DNA of 32,349 nucleotides from Candidatus Gastranaerophilales bacterium (GCA_944323195.1 CALURR010000012.1:1-32349); one strand, 5' to 3'; positions 7,195 to 15,233 are shown, counted from the first letter of the stretch. Numbers and translations are program-made. Notes: a model not told the origin generated them from the sequence alone.

Positions 7195-7569
7195 ATGAAA
7201 TATATTTTCAAACTTGTTTTAATACTTTTTTTATTTTTTGCAACAAATATTGCAAATGCGCAAGTTGTTGCAGGGAATTTTGTGCCGGCTAATTTTGGCG
7301 GCACAATTGCTGCAGTTGAAGCAAGTGAAAATATTGCAAGAACTGTAAGTAGAGAAACTGTTGTAATACAGCAAAATAAAAATAGCGGATCTATTTTTAA
7401 TTTTAGAAATGATGAAAATTCTTCTTCATCATCAAATAACCCCTTTGTATTATCTAAAGATATAAACAATAATATTATTTCTCATCTATATTCCGATAAA
7501 TATTTGAGTGAAAGCGCTCAAGTATCCTTTTCTTATCTTTTATTCCAAATTCAACCAAATGCTCCTTAA
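7195..7569 (+). CDS. Small exported protein of unknown function
   Basis: I do not recognise this 124-residue protein. A clear signal peptide is present: MKYIFKLVLILFLFFATNIA, with probable cleavage after the ANA at about 22-24. The mature part begins with a Gly/Ala-rich segment, has a polar Asn/Ser-rich middle (about 60-82) with a Ser run, and ends with an amphipathic stretch. There are no Cys residues, lipobox or recognised motifs. It lies 56 bp upstream of the OadG-like gene on the same strand and may be co-transcribed with it, with a hairpin between. A periplasmic accessory role for the following membrane module is a guess. Confidence 0.6.
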   Translation: MKYIFKLVLILFLFFATNIANAQVVAGNFVPANFGGTIAAVEASENIARTVSRETVVIQQNKNSGSIFNFRNDENSSSSSNNPFVLSKDINNNIISHLYSDKYLSESAQVSFSYLLFQIQPNAP

Positions 7570-7598
7570 TTATCAAAAAAGATAAAGTTTTGGTAATT
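7568..7598 (+). promoter_or_regulatory. Intercistronic hairpin upstream of oadG-like gene
   Basis: AATTATCAAAA (7568-7578) pairs with TTTTGGTAATT (7588-7598) in an 11-bp stem with one G-U pair and a 9-nt loop. No U-tract follows, so it is not a strong terminator. It could stabilise the mRNA or set the ratio of the genes around it. Confidence 0.35.
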
Positions 7599-7625
7599 AC
7601 AATTTAATTAAGGAGAATAGTAAAA

Positions 7626-7886
7626 ATGGAACAACTTGCAAGTTTACAAACCGGGCTTGTTATTACTTTCATTGGTATGTTTGTAGTTATGGCCTTTTTA
7701 GCTGTAATGATATATGCAATGAAATTAACATCAAGACTGATTATTTATTTGAATAAAATCTTTCCTGAGGAAGTAAAAGAAGAAAAAACAGCTAAGAAAA
7801 AACAACAAAAATCAGATGACACTGAAATTGCAATAGCAATTGCTGCAGCGATTAGCGCACAAGCTAATATAGAAGGAGCAAAGTAA
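7626..7886 (+). CDS. OadG-family protein (sodium-pump decarboxylase gamma-type subunit)
   Basis: This 86-residue protein has the OadG layout. One N-terminal membrane helix (about 9-33) is followed by a short amphipathic stretch, a charged Lys/Glu/Gln linker (about 50-66) and the conserved C-terminal EIAIAIAAAISAQ (about 68-80). In oxaloacetate and methylmalonyl-CoA decarboxylase pumps, OadG ties the cytoplasmic alpha subunit to the Na+-translocating beta subunit and aids assembly. Neither OadA nor OadB is present in this window; instead the next gene, one base on, is an ArsB/NhaD-type carrier. The SD is AAGGAG. The family call is good, but a decarboxylase function should not be assumed. Confidence 0.8.
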   Translation: MEQLASLQTGLVITFIGMFVVMAFLAVMIYAMKLTSRLIIYLNKIFPEEVKEEKTAKKKQQKSDDTEIAIAIAAAISAQANIEGAK

Positions 7887-7887
7887 T

Positions 7888-9213
7888 ATGGAATTTTTGC
7901 ATAATTTTGTTAGCGCTAACGCAGTTATGGTTTCTGCTGTGATTTTGCTTGTTGCATATATTTTTATTGCAACAGAAAAAATTTCAAAAGTAACTATAGC
8001 TCTTCTTGGGGCATCAATAACAATTATACTTGGTTTATTAAGTCAGGTAAAAATGGAAGGAACAGCAATAAATCCTCATTATTTTATCAATTTTGTTGAT
8101 TTTAATGTAATATTTTTGCTTGTTTCAATGATGATTATTGTTTCAATAACCACAAGAAGCGGTGTATTTAATTATTTGGCAGGAAAATTATTAAAATTGA
8201 CAAAAGGCCATCCTGTTAAGATTTTAGTAGCTTTAGGTCTTTTTACGGCTTTTGTCAGTGCGTTTTTAGATAATGTTACAACAGTTATTTTAATTATGCC
8301 TATAACATTTTCTATAGCAAAAAAATTAGACATAAACCCAATTCCATATTTATTGTGTGAAATAGTTTCTTCAAATATAGGAGGAACTGCAACTTTGATT
8401 GGTGATCCTCCTAATATTATTATAGGAAGTGCTGCAAATTTTGGCTTTATGGATTTTATCCAAGAACTTACAGGTGTGATTGTTGTAATTTTAATTGCAG
8501 TAATAGCCTTTTTGGCTTTCTCGTTTAGAAAACTTTTGAAAGCTGATCCTGAAAAAATGTTAGAAGTATCTAAGATGGATACATCTGATTCAATATCTGA
8601 TTATCCTTTAATGATAAGGTCTTTAACTATATTGTTTTTGGTTATAATTGGTTTTATGTTGCGCGATATTATCCATATTGATACTTCAATAGTTGCAATG
8701 TTAGGCGCAAGTGTGCTTTTGATTTTTGAAAAACCCGATTCTATTTTAAGAGATGTTGAATGGAACACCATATTTTTCTTTATGGGTTTATTTATCATAA
8801 TTGGTGGACTTGAAGCCTCAGGCGGCATTAAGCTTATGGCTGAGTGGATATTAAATGTAACTCAAGGCTCTAGAGAATTAACCTCTTTGATTATCCTTTG
8901 GGCTTCAGGAATTATTTCGGGAGTTATCGATAATATTCCATATACAGCAACAATGACTCCAATGATAGCACAAATTGAAAATGTAATGGGTGCAGATTAT
9001 GCTTATCCATTATGGTGGTGTTTGTCACTAGGTGCTTGTCTTGGTGGCAATATGACAATAATAGGGGCTGCAGCTAATGTTATTGTTTCAGAAAATGCTG
9101 CTAAAGAAGGTCATCCTATTGCATTTATGAAATTTATGAAATATGGCGTTATTGTTGTATTAATTTCTCTTTTAATCAGTACGGGTTATATTTATCTAAG
9201 ATTTTTAAGATAA
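7888..9213 (+). CDS. ArsB/NhaD-type membrane transporter (ion transporter superfamily)
   Basis: A 441-residue polytopic membrane protein with about 11-12 hydrophobic segments. Two related halves each carry a conserved substrate-site region. In the first half this is SAFLDNVTTVILIMPITF followed by GGTATLIGDPPNIIIGSAAN. In the second it is GVIDNIPYTATMTP followed by GGNMTIIGAAANVIVSE. This is the pattern of ArsB, NhaD Na+/H+ antiporters and related anion carriers. No arsenic genes flank it, so sodium/proton exchange or anion export is more likely than arsenite export. It starts one base after the OadG-like stop, using GAAGGAG inside that gene as SD, so translation is coupled. A 46-residue membrane protein follows. 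Confidence 0.87.
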   Translation: MEFLHNFVSANAVMVSAVILLVAYIFIATEKISKVTIALLGASITIILGLLSQVKMEGTAINPHYFINFVDFNVIFLLVSMMIIVSITTRSGVFNYLAGKLLKLTKGHPVKILVALGLFTAFVSAFLDNVTTVILIMPITFSIAKKLDINPIPYLLCEIVSSNIGGTATLIGDPPNIIIGSAANFGFMDFIQELTGVIVVILIAVIAFLAFSFRKLLKADPEKMLEVSKMDTSDSISDYPLMIRSLTILFLVIIGFMLRDIIHIDTSIVAMLGASVLLIFEKPDSILRDVEWNTIFFFMGLFIIIGGLEASGGIKLMAEWILNVTQGSRELTSLIILWASGIISGVIDNIPYTATMTPMIAQIENVMGADYAYPLWWCLSLGACLGGNMTIIGAAANVIVSENAAKEGHPIAFMKFMKYGVIVVLISLLISTGYIYLRFLR

Positions 9214-9225
9214 GGATATTTATAT

Positions 9226-9366
9226 ATGACTGAAAATTGCGAAATAAAAAATGAAAAAACAAAATCATATTATGATGAACACCAAGTTCAAGAAGTTCTT
9301 TTTACTATTGTTTATACGGTGATTTTGATACTTCTTATGTGGGGTGTTTCAAGTTTTATGTATTAA
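9226..9366 (+). CDS. 46-residue single-pass membrane protein
   Basis: An ATG at 9226 with an AAGGA SD opens a 46-codon frame ending in TAA at 9364-9366. The N-terminal half is polar and charged (MTENCEIKNEKTKSYYDEHQ), and residues 23-45 form one hydrophobic helix ending in SSFMY. It begins 12 bp after the carrier gene and ends just before the unit's terminator, so it is the last gene of the OadG/NhaD-like operon. No family is recognised. By position it may be a small accessory subunit of the carrier. Confidence 0.62.
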   Translation: MTENCEIKNEKTKSYYDEHQVQEVLFTIVYTVILILLMWGVSSFMY

Positions 9367-9392
9367 AGTTTAGTTTGTACCCTATAACCTAT

Positions 9393-9416
9393 AAAAGCCG
9401 CTATTAAGCGGCTTTT
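9393..9416. terminator. Bidirectional intrinsic terminator
   Basis: AAAAGCCGC (9393-9401) and GCGGCTTTT (9408-9416) form a perfect 9-bp stem around a TATTAA loop, with A and T tracts on the two sides. It sits between the convergent 46-residue membrane protein gene and the EF-hand gene and can serve both. Confidence 0.9.
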
Positions 9417-9437
9417 CACTTATTTATCGATAATTTA

Positions 9438-10235
9438 TTATGCAAAATATCTATTGTAATATTGCTGTGCAATTGCTTTTAGATCTTCATCATCACATTT
9501 TTCAACTAAATATGCTTCATCTGATGTTATTATGCCATCCGGTTGACCGAAAGTTACTTCAAGAGAACTGCCATCGGCTTGTTTGATGCTGTCAGTTGCA
9601 AGTAAATAACTTGCATATTCTTCAGCTGATATTTCTTTTCCATTTCCGTCTAAATCAAGACTTTGGGTAACATCATTGTATTCGCTGTCACCTGTAAGAC
9701 TGGTGTAGGTTAGAATATCTTTATAGCTTAAATCTCCATCAGCTCTTGTTCTTCCTGCTTTGTCTGCTGACTTTTCAATAGCTTCAATATCTGCTTGAGC
9801 AAATGCTAATGCGCTTTCAATTAAATTTGCATTATCTTGCGCATATTGAATACCGCCATTTTTTGCTCTTTCTTGTTCAAAAAGGTCGCTTTGAAAAACG
9901 TTTCCGTCTTCTAAAATATTTTGACCTTCTTCAGTTGCAAATATGTTTTCTTTATTTCCAAATAAACCTGCTTTGGCATCTTTTGCACTAATATTTGAAT
10001 GGTCTTCACCATGGAATGATTTAAAGCTTTCACTAAAATCTTGTAGAGCAACAGTAATTGCTGAAGTATTTTTGTCACCTGAAGCTTTTTGTCCTGCAAG
10101 GTCAATTATTGAAGTATCTGTATTATCATTATATGAGCTTTTTGCTTCGTTTATGCCTCTAAAAACTGTGAATGCATCACTTGTTTTTTTATAAGAACGT
10201 ACAATTTCCGGATTTAAAATACTTGTGTTTGTCAT
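9438..10235 (-). CDS. EF-hand domain protein (second in window)
   Basis: This 265-residue protein has several EF-hand-like loops in its C-terminal half. The clearest is DLDGNGKEISAEE at 194-206, one residue longer than canonical. Shorter forms are RADGDLSYKD (164-173) and GQPDGIITSDEA (230-241). The N-terminal half is Ser/Asp/Lys-rich without a recognised domain. There is no signal peptide or hydrophobic helix. The protein is strongly acidic, as expected for a calcium-binding protein. A GGGAG SD precedes the ATG. It stands alone on its strand, divergent from the GT8-rml operon and convergent with the OadG/NhaD-like unit. It resembles the 3352-3873 protein only in the loop type; target and location are unknown. 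Confidence 0.72.
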   Translation of the reverse strand: MTNTSILNPEIVRSYKKTSDAFTVFRGINEAKSSYNDNTDTSIIDLAGQKASGDKNTSAITVALQDFSESFKSFHGEDHSNISAKDAKAGLFGNKENIFATEEGQNILEDGNVFQSDLFEQERAKNGGIQYAQDNANLIESALAFAQADIEAIEKSADKAGRTRADGDLSYKDILTYTSLTGDSEYNDVTQSLDLDGNGKEISAEEYASYLLATDSIKQADGSSLEVTFGQPDGIITSDEAYLVEKCDDEDLKAIAQQYYNRYFA

Positions 10236-10349
10236 TTTTACTGTCTCCCAAAACTCTCAATAACTCTTTTATTAATAAAAACATTTTGCATTAAAAAATT
10301 GCCTAATTTTTTAAAAAAATTTATAAATTAATTATAAAATTTTGTTTTG

Positions 10350-10358
10350 TGCTAGAAT
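10350..10358 (+). promoter_or_regulatory. Extended -10 promoter of the GT8-rml operon
   Basis: TG-C-TAGAAT is an extended -10 box; no strong -35 is visible. A leader of about 15 nt with AAAGGAG before the ATG at 10381 follows. This is the only good promoter upstream of the five-gene operon. Confidence 0.5.
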
Positions 10359-10380
10359 AAAAGTATTTAAAGGAGAGTTA

Positions 10381-11274
10381 ATGAATATAATTCCTGTTGT
10401 TTTTACGTTCGATAAAAGAATTATTTTAGGAGCAAGCGTTGCTATAAAAAGTTTGATTGATTGTGCCAAAGTTGACACTTCTTATGATATTTATGTTTAT
10501 CATCCTGATATAGATGAAAAAACAGTAAATGAATTTCAAAAAATGTTTGAAAATACAAATCACAAAATTACTTTTGAGTATGTTTCAAAAGAAAAATTTA
10601 AAGATGCACCAATTAATAAAAATGGTTCTTGGACAGAGATTGTTTATTATAGGCTTTTAATTCCTGATTTATTACCTCAATATGATAAGGTGATATATGC
10701 AGATTGTGATGTTTTATTTAAGGGTGATTTAGCACAGGTTTATAGTGAAGATATTTCTGAGTATGATTGTGCTATGGTTGCTATGGAAAAGAATAATGAA
10801 AATATGATATGCCATAAATATTTTCCTGAAAATAAAAAAGATTTAGTATATATTTCAAGTTTTATTATTTTTAATTGCAAAAAATTAAGGCAGGATAATT
10901 TCACAAAAAGAGTATATGAAGTTATTGAAAAATTTAATAAAAGATTGAAGTTTTTTGACCTTGATACAATTAATATTGCTTCAAAAAATATTAAAGCTCT
11001 GCCATATAGATATGGCGTTTTTCAAAGTATTTATTATAATGATTCTCTTGATAAGTCTTGGGAATATGCTTTTTTAAAAAATGTTTATTCTGATGAAAAT
11101 TTATTAAATGAAAAGAAAAATACAATAATGCTTCATTATGCAGGTGCCCCTGGTAAACCATGGAGATTTAAAAAAGTTCCTGATGATTATAGGGAATATA
11201 TGGAAAAAATTCCTAAAAAACTAAAAAGATATACTTTTAGAGATATTAGAAAAAGATTGTTTAGCAAGGTGTAA
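10381..11274 (+). CDS. Glycosyltransferase family 8 protein
   Basis: This 297-residue enzyme belongs to GT8, the family of LPS glucosyl- and galactosyltransferases. The opening IIPVVFTFDKRIILGASVAI (3-22) is typical. The DxD metal/nucleotide-sugar site is DCD at 108-110 in YADCDVLFKGDL. The C-terminal HYAGAPGKPW (252-261) matches the conserved H-x-x-G-x-x-K-P-W motif. The C-terminus is basic (KKLKRYTFRDIRKRLFSKV), suggesting contact with the inner membrane. It heads the dTDP-rhamnose operon, so it probably adds a sugar to a surface glycan; donor and acceptor are unknown. I use the ATG at 10381 because AAAGGAG lies just before it; the in-frame TTG upstream lies before the promoter. Confidence 0.87.
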   Translation: MNIIPVVFTFDKRIILGASVAIKSLIDCAKVDTSYDIYVYHPDIDEKTVNEFQKMFENTNHKITFEYVSKEKFKDAPINKNGSWTEIVYYRLLIPDLLPQYDKVIYADCDVLFKGDLAQVYSEDISEYDCAMVAMEKNNENMICHKYFPENKKDLVYISSFIIFNCKKLRQDNFTKRVYEVIEKFNKRLKFFDLDTINIASKNIKALPYRYGVFQSIYYNDSLDKSWEYAFLKNVYSDENLLNEKKNTIMLHYAGAPGKPWRFKKVPDDYREYMEKIPKKLKRYTFRDIRKRLFSKV

Positions 11275-11305
11275 TGTAGATTTTAGACTTATCTTGGAGG
11301 AAAAA

Positions 11306-11869
11306 ATGCCTTTTGTTTTTGAAAAAACTGATTTAGAAGATGTAATACTTGTAAAACCGCAAGTTTTTGGTGATAATCGTGGTTTCTTTATGGAAAGTTA
11401 TAAGAAATCTGACTTTTATAAAAATGGGATAGAGGTTGAATTTAATCAAGATAATCATTCTTGCTCATCTAAAAATGTATTAAGAGGTTTGCATTATCAA
11501 ATTCCTCCCTATGCTCAGGCAAAATTAGTTAGATGTTCAAAAGGCAGAATTTATGACGTAGCTGTTGATATTCGTCCTAATTCTAAGACTTTTGGAAAGT
11601 ATGTAAAGGTTGAATTGTCTGAAGATAATAAACATATGCTTTTTATTCCGGAAGGTTTTGCCCATGGGTTTGTTGTTTTGTCTGATAGCGCTGAATTATT
11701 ATATAAGGCAACAGGCGAATATAACCCCGGTGCCGATAGAGGTGTTTTGTGGTCTGATGAAGATATAAACATTGACTGGGGTATTGATTTTGAGCCTATT
11801 TTATCAAAAAAAGACGAAAATCAGCCAAAGTTATCACAAATTAATAAAAAGGAGTTAATGAATGACTAA
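11306..11869 (+). CDS. rmlC: dTDP-4-dehydrorhamnose 3,5-epimerase
   Basis: RmlC (RfbC) epimerises dTDP-4-dehydro-6-deoxyglucose at C3 and C5, the third step of dTDP-L-rhamnose synthesis. The 187-residue cupin has FGDNRGFFMESY (21-32), VLRGLHYQ (58-65) with catalytic His63, YDVAVDIRP (83-91), FIPEGFAHGF (113-122) and ATGEYNPG (135-142) with the active-site Tyr. The length fits the family. The start is ATG at 11306: an upstream in-frame TTG at 11294 overlaps the GGAGG SD itself and cannot be the start. It overlaps rmlB by 8 bp, so translation is coupled. Confidence 0.95.
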   Translation: MPFVFEKTDLEDVILVKPQVFGDNRGFFMESYKKSDFYKNGIEVEFNQDNHSCSSKNVLRGLHYQIPPYAQAKLVRCSKGRIYDVAVDIRPNSKTFGKYVKVELSEDNKHMLFIPEGFAHGFVVLSDSAELLYKATGEYNPGADRGVLWSDEDINIDWGIDFEPILSKKDENQPKLSQINKKELMND

Positions 11870-12845
11870 TATATTAGTGACAGGTGGCGCGGGATTTATC
11901 GGTTCTTGTTTTGTAAGGCATATGTTAAAAAAACATCCAGACTATAAAATAATTAATTTAGATAGTTTAACATACGCCGGAAACATTGAAAATCTTGATG
12001 ATGTTAAGGATAACACTAACTATAAATTTGTCCATGGGGATATTTGTGATAGAAATCTTGTAAAAGAATTAGTGTCTGGTGTTGATTGTGTAGTTAATTT
12101 TGCAGCAGAATCACATGTTGATAATTCAATTTTGCATCCTGAAGTTTTTGTTAAAACTAATGTTGAAGGTACGCTAAATTTATTGCAAGCTGCAAAAGAA
12201 TTTAAAATTGAAAGATATTTGCAGGTTTCAACCGATGAAGTTTATGGTTCATTGGGTAAAACCGGCTATTTTTATGAAACAACACCTCTAGCTCCAAATA
12301 GCCCGTATTCAGCCTCAAAAGCAAGCGCTGATTTATTGGTTAGAGCTTATTTTGAAACATATAAATTGCCAACCCTAAATACGCGTTGCTCAAATAATTA
12401 TGGACCTTACCAGTATCCTGAAAAACTTATTCCTTTCTTTATTTCAAAATTATTGAAAGGTGAAAAAGTTCCTGTTTATGGCGATGGATTAAATGTTCGT
12501 GATTGGCTTTATGTTTATGATCATTGTGAAGCAATAGATAGAGTTTTGCATAAAGGAAAAGTGGGTGAAGTCTATAATATAGGCGGACACAATGAAAAAA
12601 CAAATCTTGAAATAACCCATCTTATTTTGGATGCCATGGGAAAAGATGAAACATCTATTGAATATGTAGCCGATAGATTGGGTCATGATAGAAGATATGC
12701 AATTTCTAATGATAAAATAACTTCTGAACTTAATTGGGAGCCTTCTGTTACTTTTGAAGAAGGAATTAAAATGACAATTGATTGGTATCTATCTAATCAA
12801 GAATGGATGAAAAAAATAGAAAATAAGAAAGCGAGCCTTGTATAA
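11862..12845 (+). CDS. rmlB: dTDP-glucose 4,6-dehydratase
   Basis: RmlB is an extended SDR enzyme making dTDP-4-dehydro-6-deoxyglucose. In 327 residues it has the NAD-binding TGGAGFIGS (7-15), VSTDEVYG (122-129) with Thr124, Asp125 and Glu126 of the active site, and Tyr149-x3-Lys153 in YSASK. RCSNNYGPYQYPEKLIP (175-191) is the family signature for the nucleotide-sugar site. The AAAAAGGAG SD lies in the end of rmlC, which it overlaps by 8 bp. Its TAA overlaps the rmlD ATG by one base. It is slightly shorter than the usual 340-360 residues at the C-terminus, but all key residues are present. Confidence 0.95.
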   Translation: MTNILVTGGAGFIGSCFVRHMLKKHPDYKIINLDSLTYAGNIENLDDVKDNTNYKFVHGDICDRNLVKELVSGVDCVVNFAAESHVDNSILHPEVFVKTNVEGTLNLLQAAKEFKIERYLQVSTDEVYGSLGKTGYFYETTPLAPNSPYSASKASADLLVRAYFETYKLPTLNTRCSNNYGPYQYPEKLIPFFISKLLKGEKVPVYGDGLNVRDWLYVYDHCEAIDRVLHKGKVGEVYNIGGHNEKTNLEITHLILDAMGKDETSIEYVADRLGHDRRYAISNDKITSELNWEPSVTFEEGIKMTIDWYLSNQEWMKKIENKKASLV

Positions 12846-13675
12846 TGAAAATGCTTGTAACTGGTGCAAAAGGGATGTTGGGACAAGATTTATGTCCTTA
12901 TTTTAGAAAAAGAGGCTATGAAGTTATAGAAACTGATTATGACACTCTGGATATTTGCGATGAAGAAATGACAAAAAAAGCTATTTCAGAGCTAAAACCG
13001 GATGTCATAGTTCATTGTGCAGCTTATACAAATGTTGATAAGGCTGAAGATGAAATTGAATTAGCTAAAAAAATTAATTCTTTTGGTACAAAGAATGTTG
13101 CAAAAGTTTCAGGTGAAATTGGTGCTACAATGGTTTATATTTCAACTGATTATGTGTTTGATGGCACAAAAAATACTCCTTATTTGCCAAATGACAATCC
13201 AAACCCTATTAATGTTTACGGTAAAACAAAACTGGAAGGCGAATTAGAGGTTCAAAAATATTGTAAGAAGTTCTATATTGCGCGCACAAGTTGGCTTTAT
13301 GGACATAAAGGCAGAAATTTTGTTGAAACAATGCTATCTTTAAAAGACAAAGATGTGCTTAAAGTTGTAAATGATCAAAAAGGCTGTCCTACTTGGACAA
13401 TGGAGCTTGTAAAAGGGATTGAAAAGATTTTAGGGTTGCCTTATGGAATTTATCATGTGTGTGGTAAAAATAGCGCAACATGGTATGAATTTGCGTATGA
13501 AATATTTAAACAATCTAATTTAGAAGTAAATTTAGTTCCTTGTCTAACTGATGAATTTCCAAGAAAAGCCAAAAGACCATCTTGCAGTATTATGATAAAT
13601 AACGAGGAATTAAATCTTACAAGGGATTGGAAGTTGGCTTTAAATGATTATTTGAAATTAAGAAAGGGTGAATAA
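12845..13675 (+). CDS. rmlD: dTDP-4-dehydrorhamnose reductase
   Basis: RmlD reduces dTDP-4-dehydrorhamnose to dTDP-L-rhamnose with NAD(P)H, the last step of the pathway. The 276-residue SDR has [11 protein letters not shown] (6-16) as nucleotide-binding loop, [12 protein letters not shown] (57-68), STDYVFDG (100-107) and the catalytic Tyr125-x3-Lys129 in VYGKTKL. RTSWLYG follows near 147. RPS near the C-terminus is the usual sugar-side motif. Both ends use TAATG overlaps (with rmlB and rmlA), a mark of tight translational coupling. Confidence 0.94.
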   Translation: MKMLVTGAKGMLGQDLCPYFRKRGYEVIETDYDTLDICDEEMTKKAISELKPDVIVHCAAYTNVDKAEDEIELAKKINSFGTKNVAKVSGEIGATMVYISTDYVFDGTKNTPYLPNDNPNPINVYGKTKLEGELEVQKYCKKFYIARTSWLYGHKGRNFVETMLSLKDKDVLKVVNDQKGCPTWTMELVKGIEKILGLPYGIYHVCGKNSATWYEFAYEIFKQSNLEVNLVPCLTDEFPRKAKRPSCSIMINNEELNLTRDWKLALNDYLKLRKGE

Positions 13676-14547
13676 TGAAAGGAATTGTTCTGGCTGGCGG
13701 CTTTGGAACTCGTTTATATCCAAGTACTATAGGCACATCAAAACAATTGTTGCCTGTTTATGACAAACCTATGATTTATTATCCTATTTCTGTTTTGATG
13801 TTGGCCGGAATAAAAGATATTTTAATTATTTCAACACCATATGACATTGATAATTTTAAAAAACTTTTAAAAGACGGTTCTCAATTTGGTGTTAAATTTT
13901 CTTATAAAGTTCAGCAAAATCCTGATGGATTGGCTCAGGCTTTTATTTTGGGCGAAGAATTTATTCAAGATGACTCTGTTGCTCTTGTTTTGGGAGATAA
14001 TATTTTTTACGGCCAAGCGTTTTCTGCAATGCTAAAAAGAGCAACAAAAAACGCTCAAGATAAAAAGCAAGCAACCATTTTTGCTTATAAAGTAAAAGAC
14101 CCTCAAAGGTTTGGCGTTGTTGAGTTTGATGAAGATTTAAAAGCAATTTCTATTGAAGAAAAGCCTAAAAACCCAAAATCAGATTATGCTGTAGTAGGTT
14201 TATATTTTTATGATAATTCAGTTGTAGAGTATGTAAAAAAATTAAAACCGTCTTTACGAGGCGAGCTTGAAATTACTGATTTAAATAGAATTTATCTTAA
14301 AGAAAATAAACTAAATGTAGAAGTTTTTGGCAGGGGTTTTGCTTGGCTTGATACAGGCACTCATAAATCATTATTGCAAGCAGGGCAGTATGTTCAGACA
14401 ATTGAAGAAAATCAGGGAGTAAAAATTGCATGTTTGGAAGAAATTGCAATAAGGATGGGCTTTATTACTCATCAAGAAGTAAAAGAAAGAATTAAAAATT
14501 ATAAAAATAATGAATATTATCAATATATAAATGAGCTCATAATATAA
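13675..14547 (+). CDS. rmlA: Glucose-1-phosphate thymidylyltransferase
   Basis: RmlA starts the pathway by joining dTTP and glucose-1-phosphate. The 290-residue enzyme has [20 protein letters not shown] (6-25), the nucleotidyltransferase signature, [11 protein letters not shown] (29-39), GDNIFYG near 108, and [20 protein letters not shown] near 159. Its length is typical of the large form RmlA. It is the last gene of the operon; the order C-B-D-A differs from the classic B-D-A-C of enterobacteria. The next gene has its own promoter. Confidence 0.95.
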   Translation: MKGIVLAGGFGTRLYPSTIGTSKQLLPVYDKPMIYYPISVLMLAGIKDILIISTPYDIDNFKKLLKDGSQFGVKFSYKVQQNPDGLAQAFILGEEFIQDDSVALVLGDNIFYGQAFSAMLKRATKNAQDKKQATIFAYKVKDPQRFGVVEFDEDLKAISIEEKPKNPKSDYAVVGLYFYDNSVVEYVKKLKPSLRGELEITDLNRIYLKENKLNVEVFGRGFAWLDTGTHKSLLQAGQYVQTIEENQGVKIACLEEIAIRMGFITHQEVKERIKNYKNNEYYQYINELII

Positions 14548-14557
14548 CTTTATATTG

Positions 14558-14586
14558 TTGACAATTTTAAAATTGGAGTTTAGTAT
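14558..14586 (+). promoter_or_regulatory. Promoter with palindromic operator candidate upstream of the Cys/His-rich gene
   Basis: TTGACA (14558-14563) and TAGTAT (14581-14586) have a 17-bp spacer. A perfect 14-bp palindrome, CAATTTTAAAATTG, covers 14562-14575, from the end of the -35 into the spacer, the position of a classical repressor site. About 35 nt of leader with an AAAGGAG SD follow. Confidence 0.5.
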
Positions 14587-14620
14587 AACTCTATCCTATG
14601 TTTTTAAGAAAGGAGTTAAA

Positions 14621-15184
14621 ATGAAAAATATTTTTTCAACATTGTTAGTATTATCTTTTTTAACATTTAATTCTGTAGCTGCCATAGCACAAGAAACAAC
14701 ACCTTGTACAAATCCTGATTGCAATTGTGCTTGTCATAAGGAATGTCCTTCTGATTGCAAATGTGGTTGTCATGAAGGTAAAGACTGTGTTTGCGATAAG
14801 ACAGATGTAGATTGTAAATGTCATCAAAAATGTGATGAAAATTGCGATTGTGCTTGTCACAAATCTGAAGTAAAAGAAGCTCAAGATGAAAAAACTGTAA
14901 CTACAGACAAAAAATCTAAAAAAGTTAAAAAATCTAAAAAAACTTCTAAAACTGAAGAAGTAAAAGCACCTGCAGCTGAACAACAAACTTCTGTTGAAGA
15001 ACAAGCTGCTACTCCTGCTGAAGCTCAAGCCGTTGCTCCTGCTGTGGAAAATGCTTCTAGCGTTGAACAAGCAACTTCTACTGTAGAAGAAACCGCTCCT
15101 AAGGCTGAAGAAGCTGAAGCTCAAAAATCAAGTCAAGCTGAAAACAAACCTATTGTAATTGAAACAGTTGGATTGGATAAATAG
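14621..15184 (+). CDS. Exported Cys/His-rich metallothionein-like protein
   Basis: This 187-residue protein has a signal peptide (1-23, cleavage likely after AIA before Gln24). Residues 29-80 hold 16 Cys and 4 His in a repeating pattern: DCNCACH (33-39), DCKCGCH (45-51), DCKCH (64-68) and NCDCACH (74-80). Lys-rich residues (97-112) and an Ala/Glu/Thr-rich tail without Cys follow. No CxxCH haem motif is formed, so it is not a cytochrome. The density of CxC and CH pairs suggests binding of Zn, Cu or similar metals outside the cytoplasm, like a periplasmic metallothionein (inference). The ATG at 14621 has an AAAGGAG SD; the longer frame upstream runs through the promoter. No metal transporter lies adjacent. 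Confidence 0.7.
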   Translation: MKNIFSTLLVLSFLTFNSVAAIAQETTPCTNPDCNCACHKECPSDCKCGCHEGKDCVCDKTDVDCKCHQKCDENCDCACHKSEVKEAQDEKTVTTDKKSKKVKKSKKTSKTEEVKAPAAEQQTSVEEQAATPAEAQAVAPAVENASSVEQATSTVEETAPKAEEAEAQKSSQAENKPIVIETVGLDK

Positions 15185-15199
15185 TTTATTAAAAAAATA

Positions 15200-15233
15200 A
15201 AATTGCCTCAAGATATAATCTAGAGGCAATTTT
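15200..15233. terminator. Intrinsic terminator shared with the end of the HAD gene
   Basis: AATTGCCTC (15201-15209) and GAGGCAATT (15223-15231) pair, extended by A/T pairs outside and by AGAT/ATCT inside after a mismatch, and a T run follows on the plus strand. It terminates the Cys/His-rich gene. The stem also encodes the last codons and stop of the convergent HAD gene. Confidence 0.85.

Noticed and set aside
7888-9213. Arsenite efflux pump ArsB
   Set aside because: The family motifs are shared with NhaD-type antiporters and there are no ars genes next to it; the ArsR gene lies about 7 kb away in another unit.
14705-14862. Cys/His motifs as haem-binding sites of a multihaem cytochrome
   Set aside because: The pattern is CxCH or CxCxCH; no CxxCH motif is formed.
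14660-15124. 154-codon open frame antisense to the Cys/His-rich gene
   Set aside because: It is the complement of Lys/Glu/Ala-rich coding sequence, giving a Phe/Ser/Arg-rich product; no start signals.
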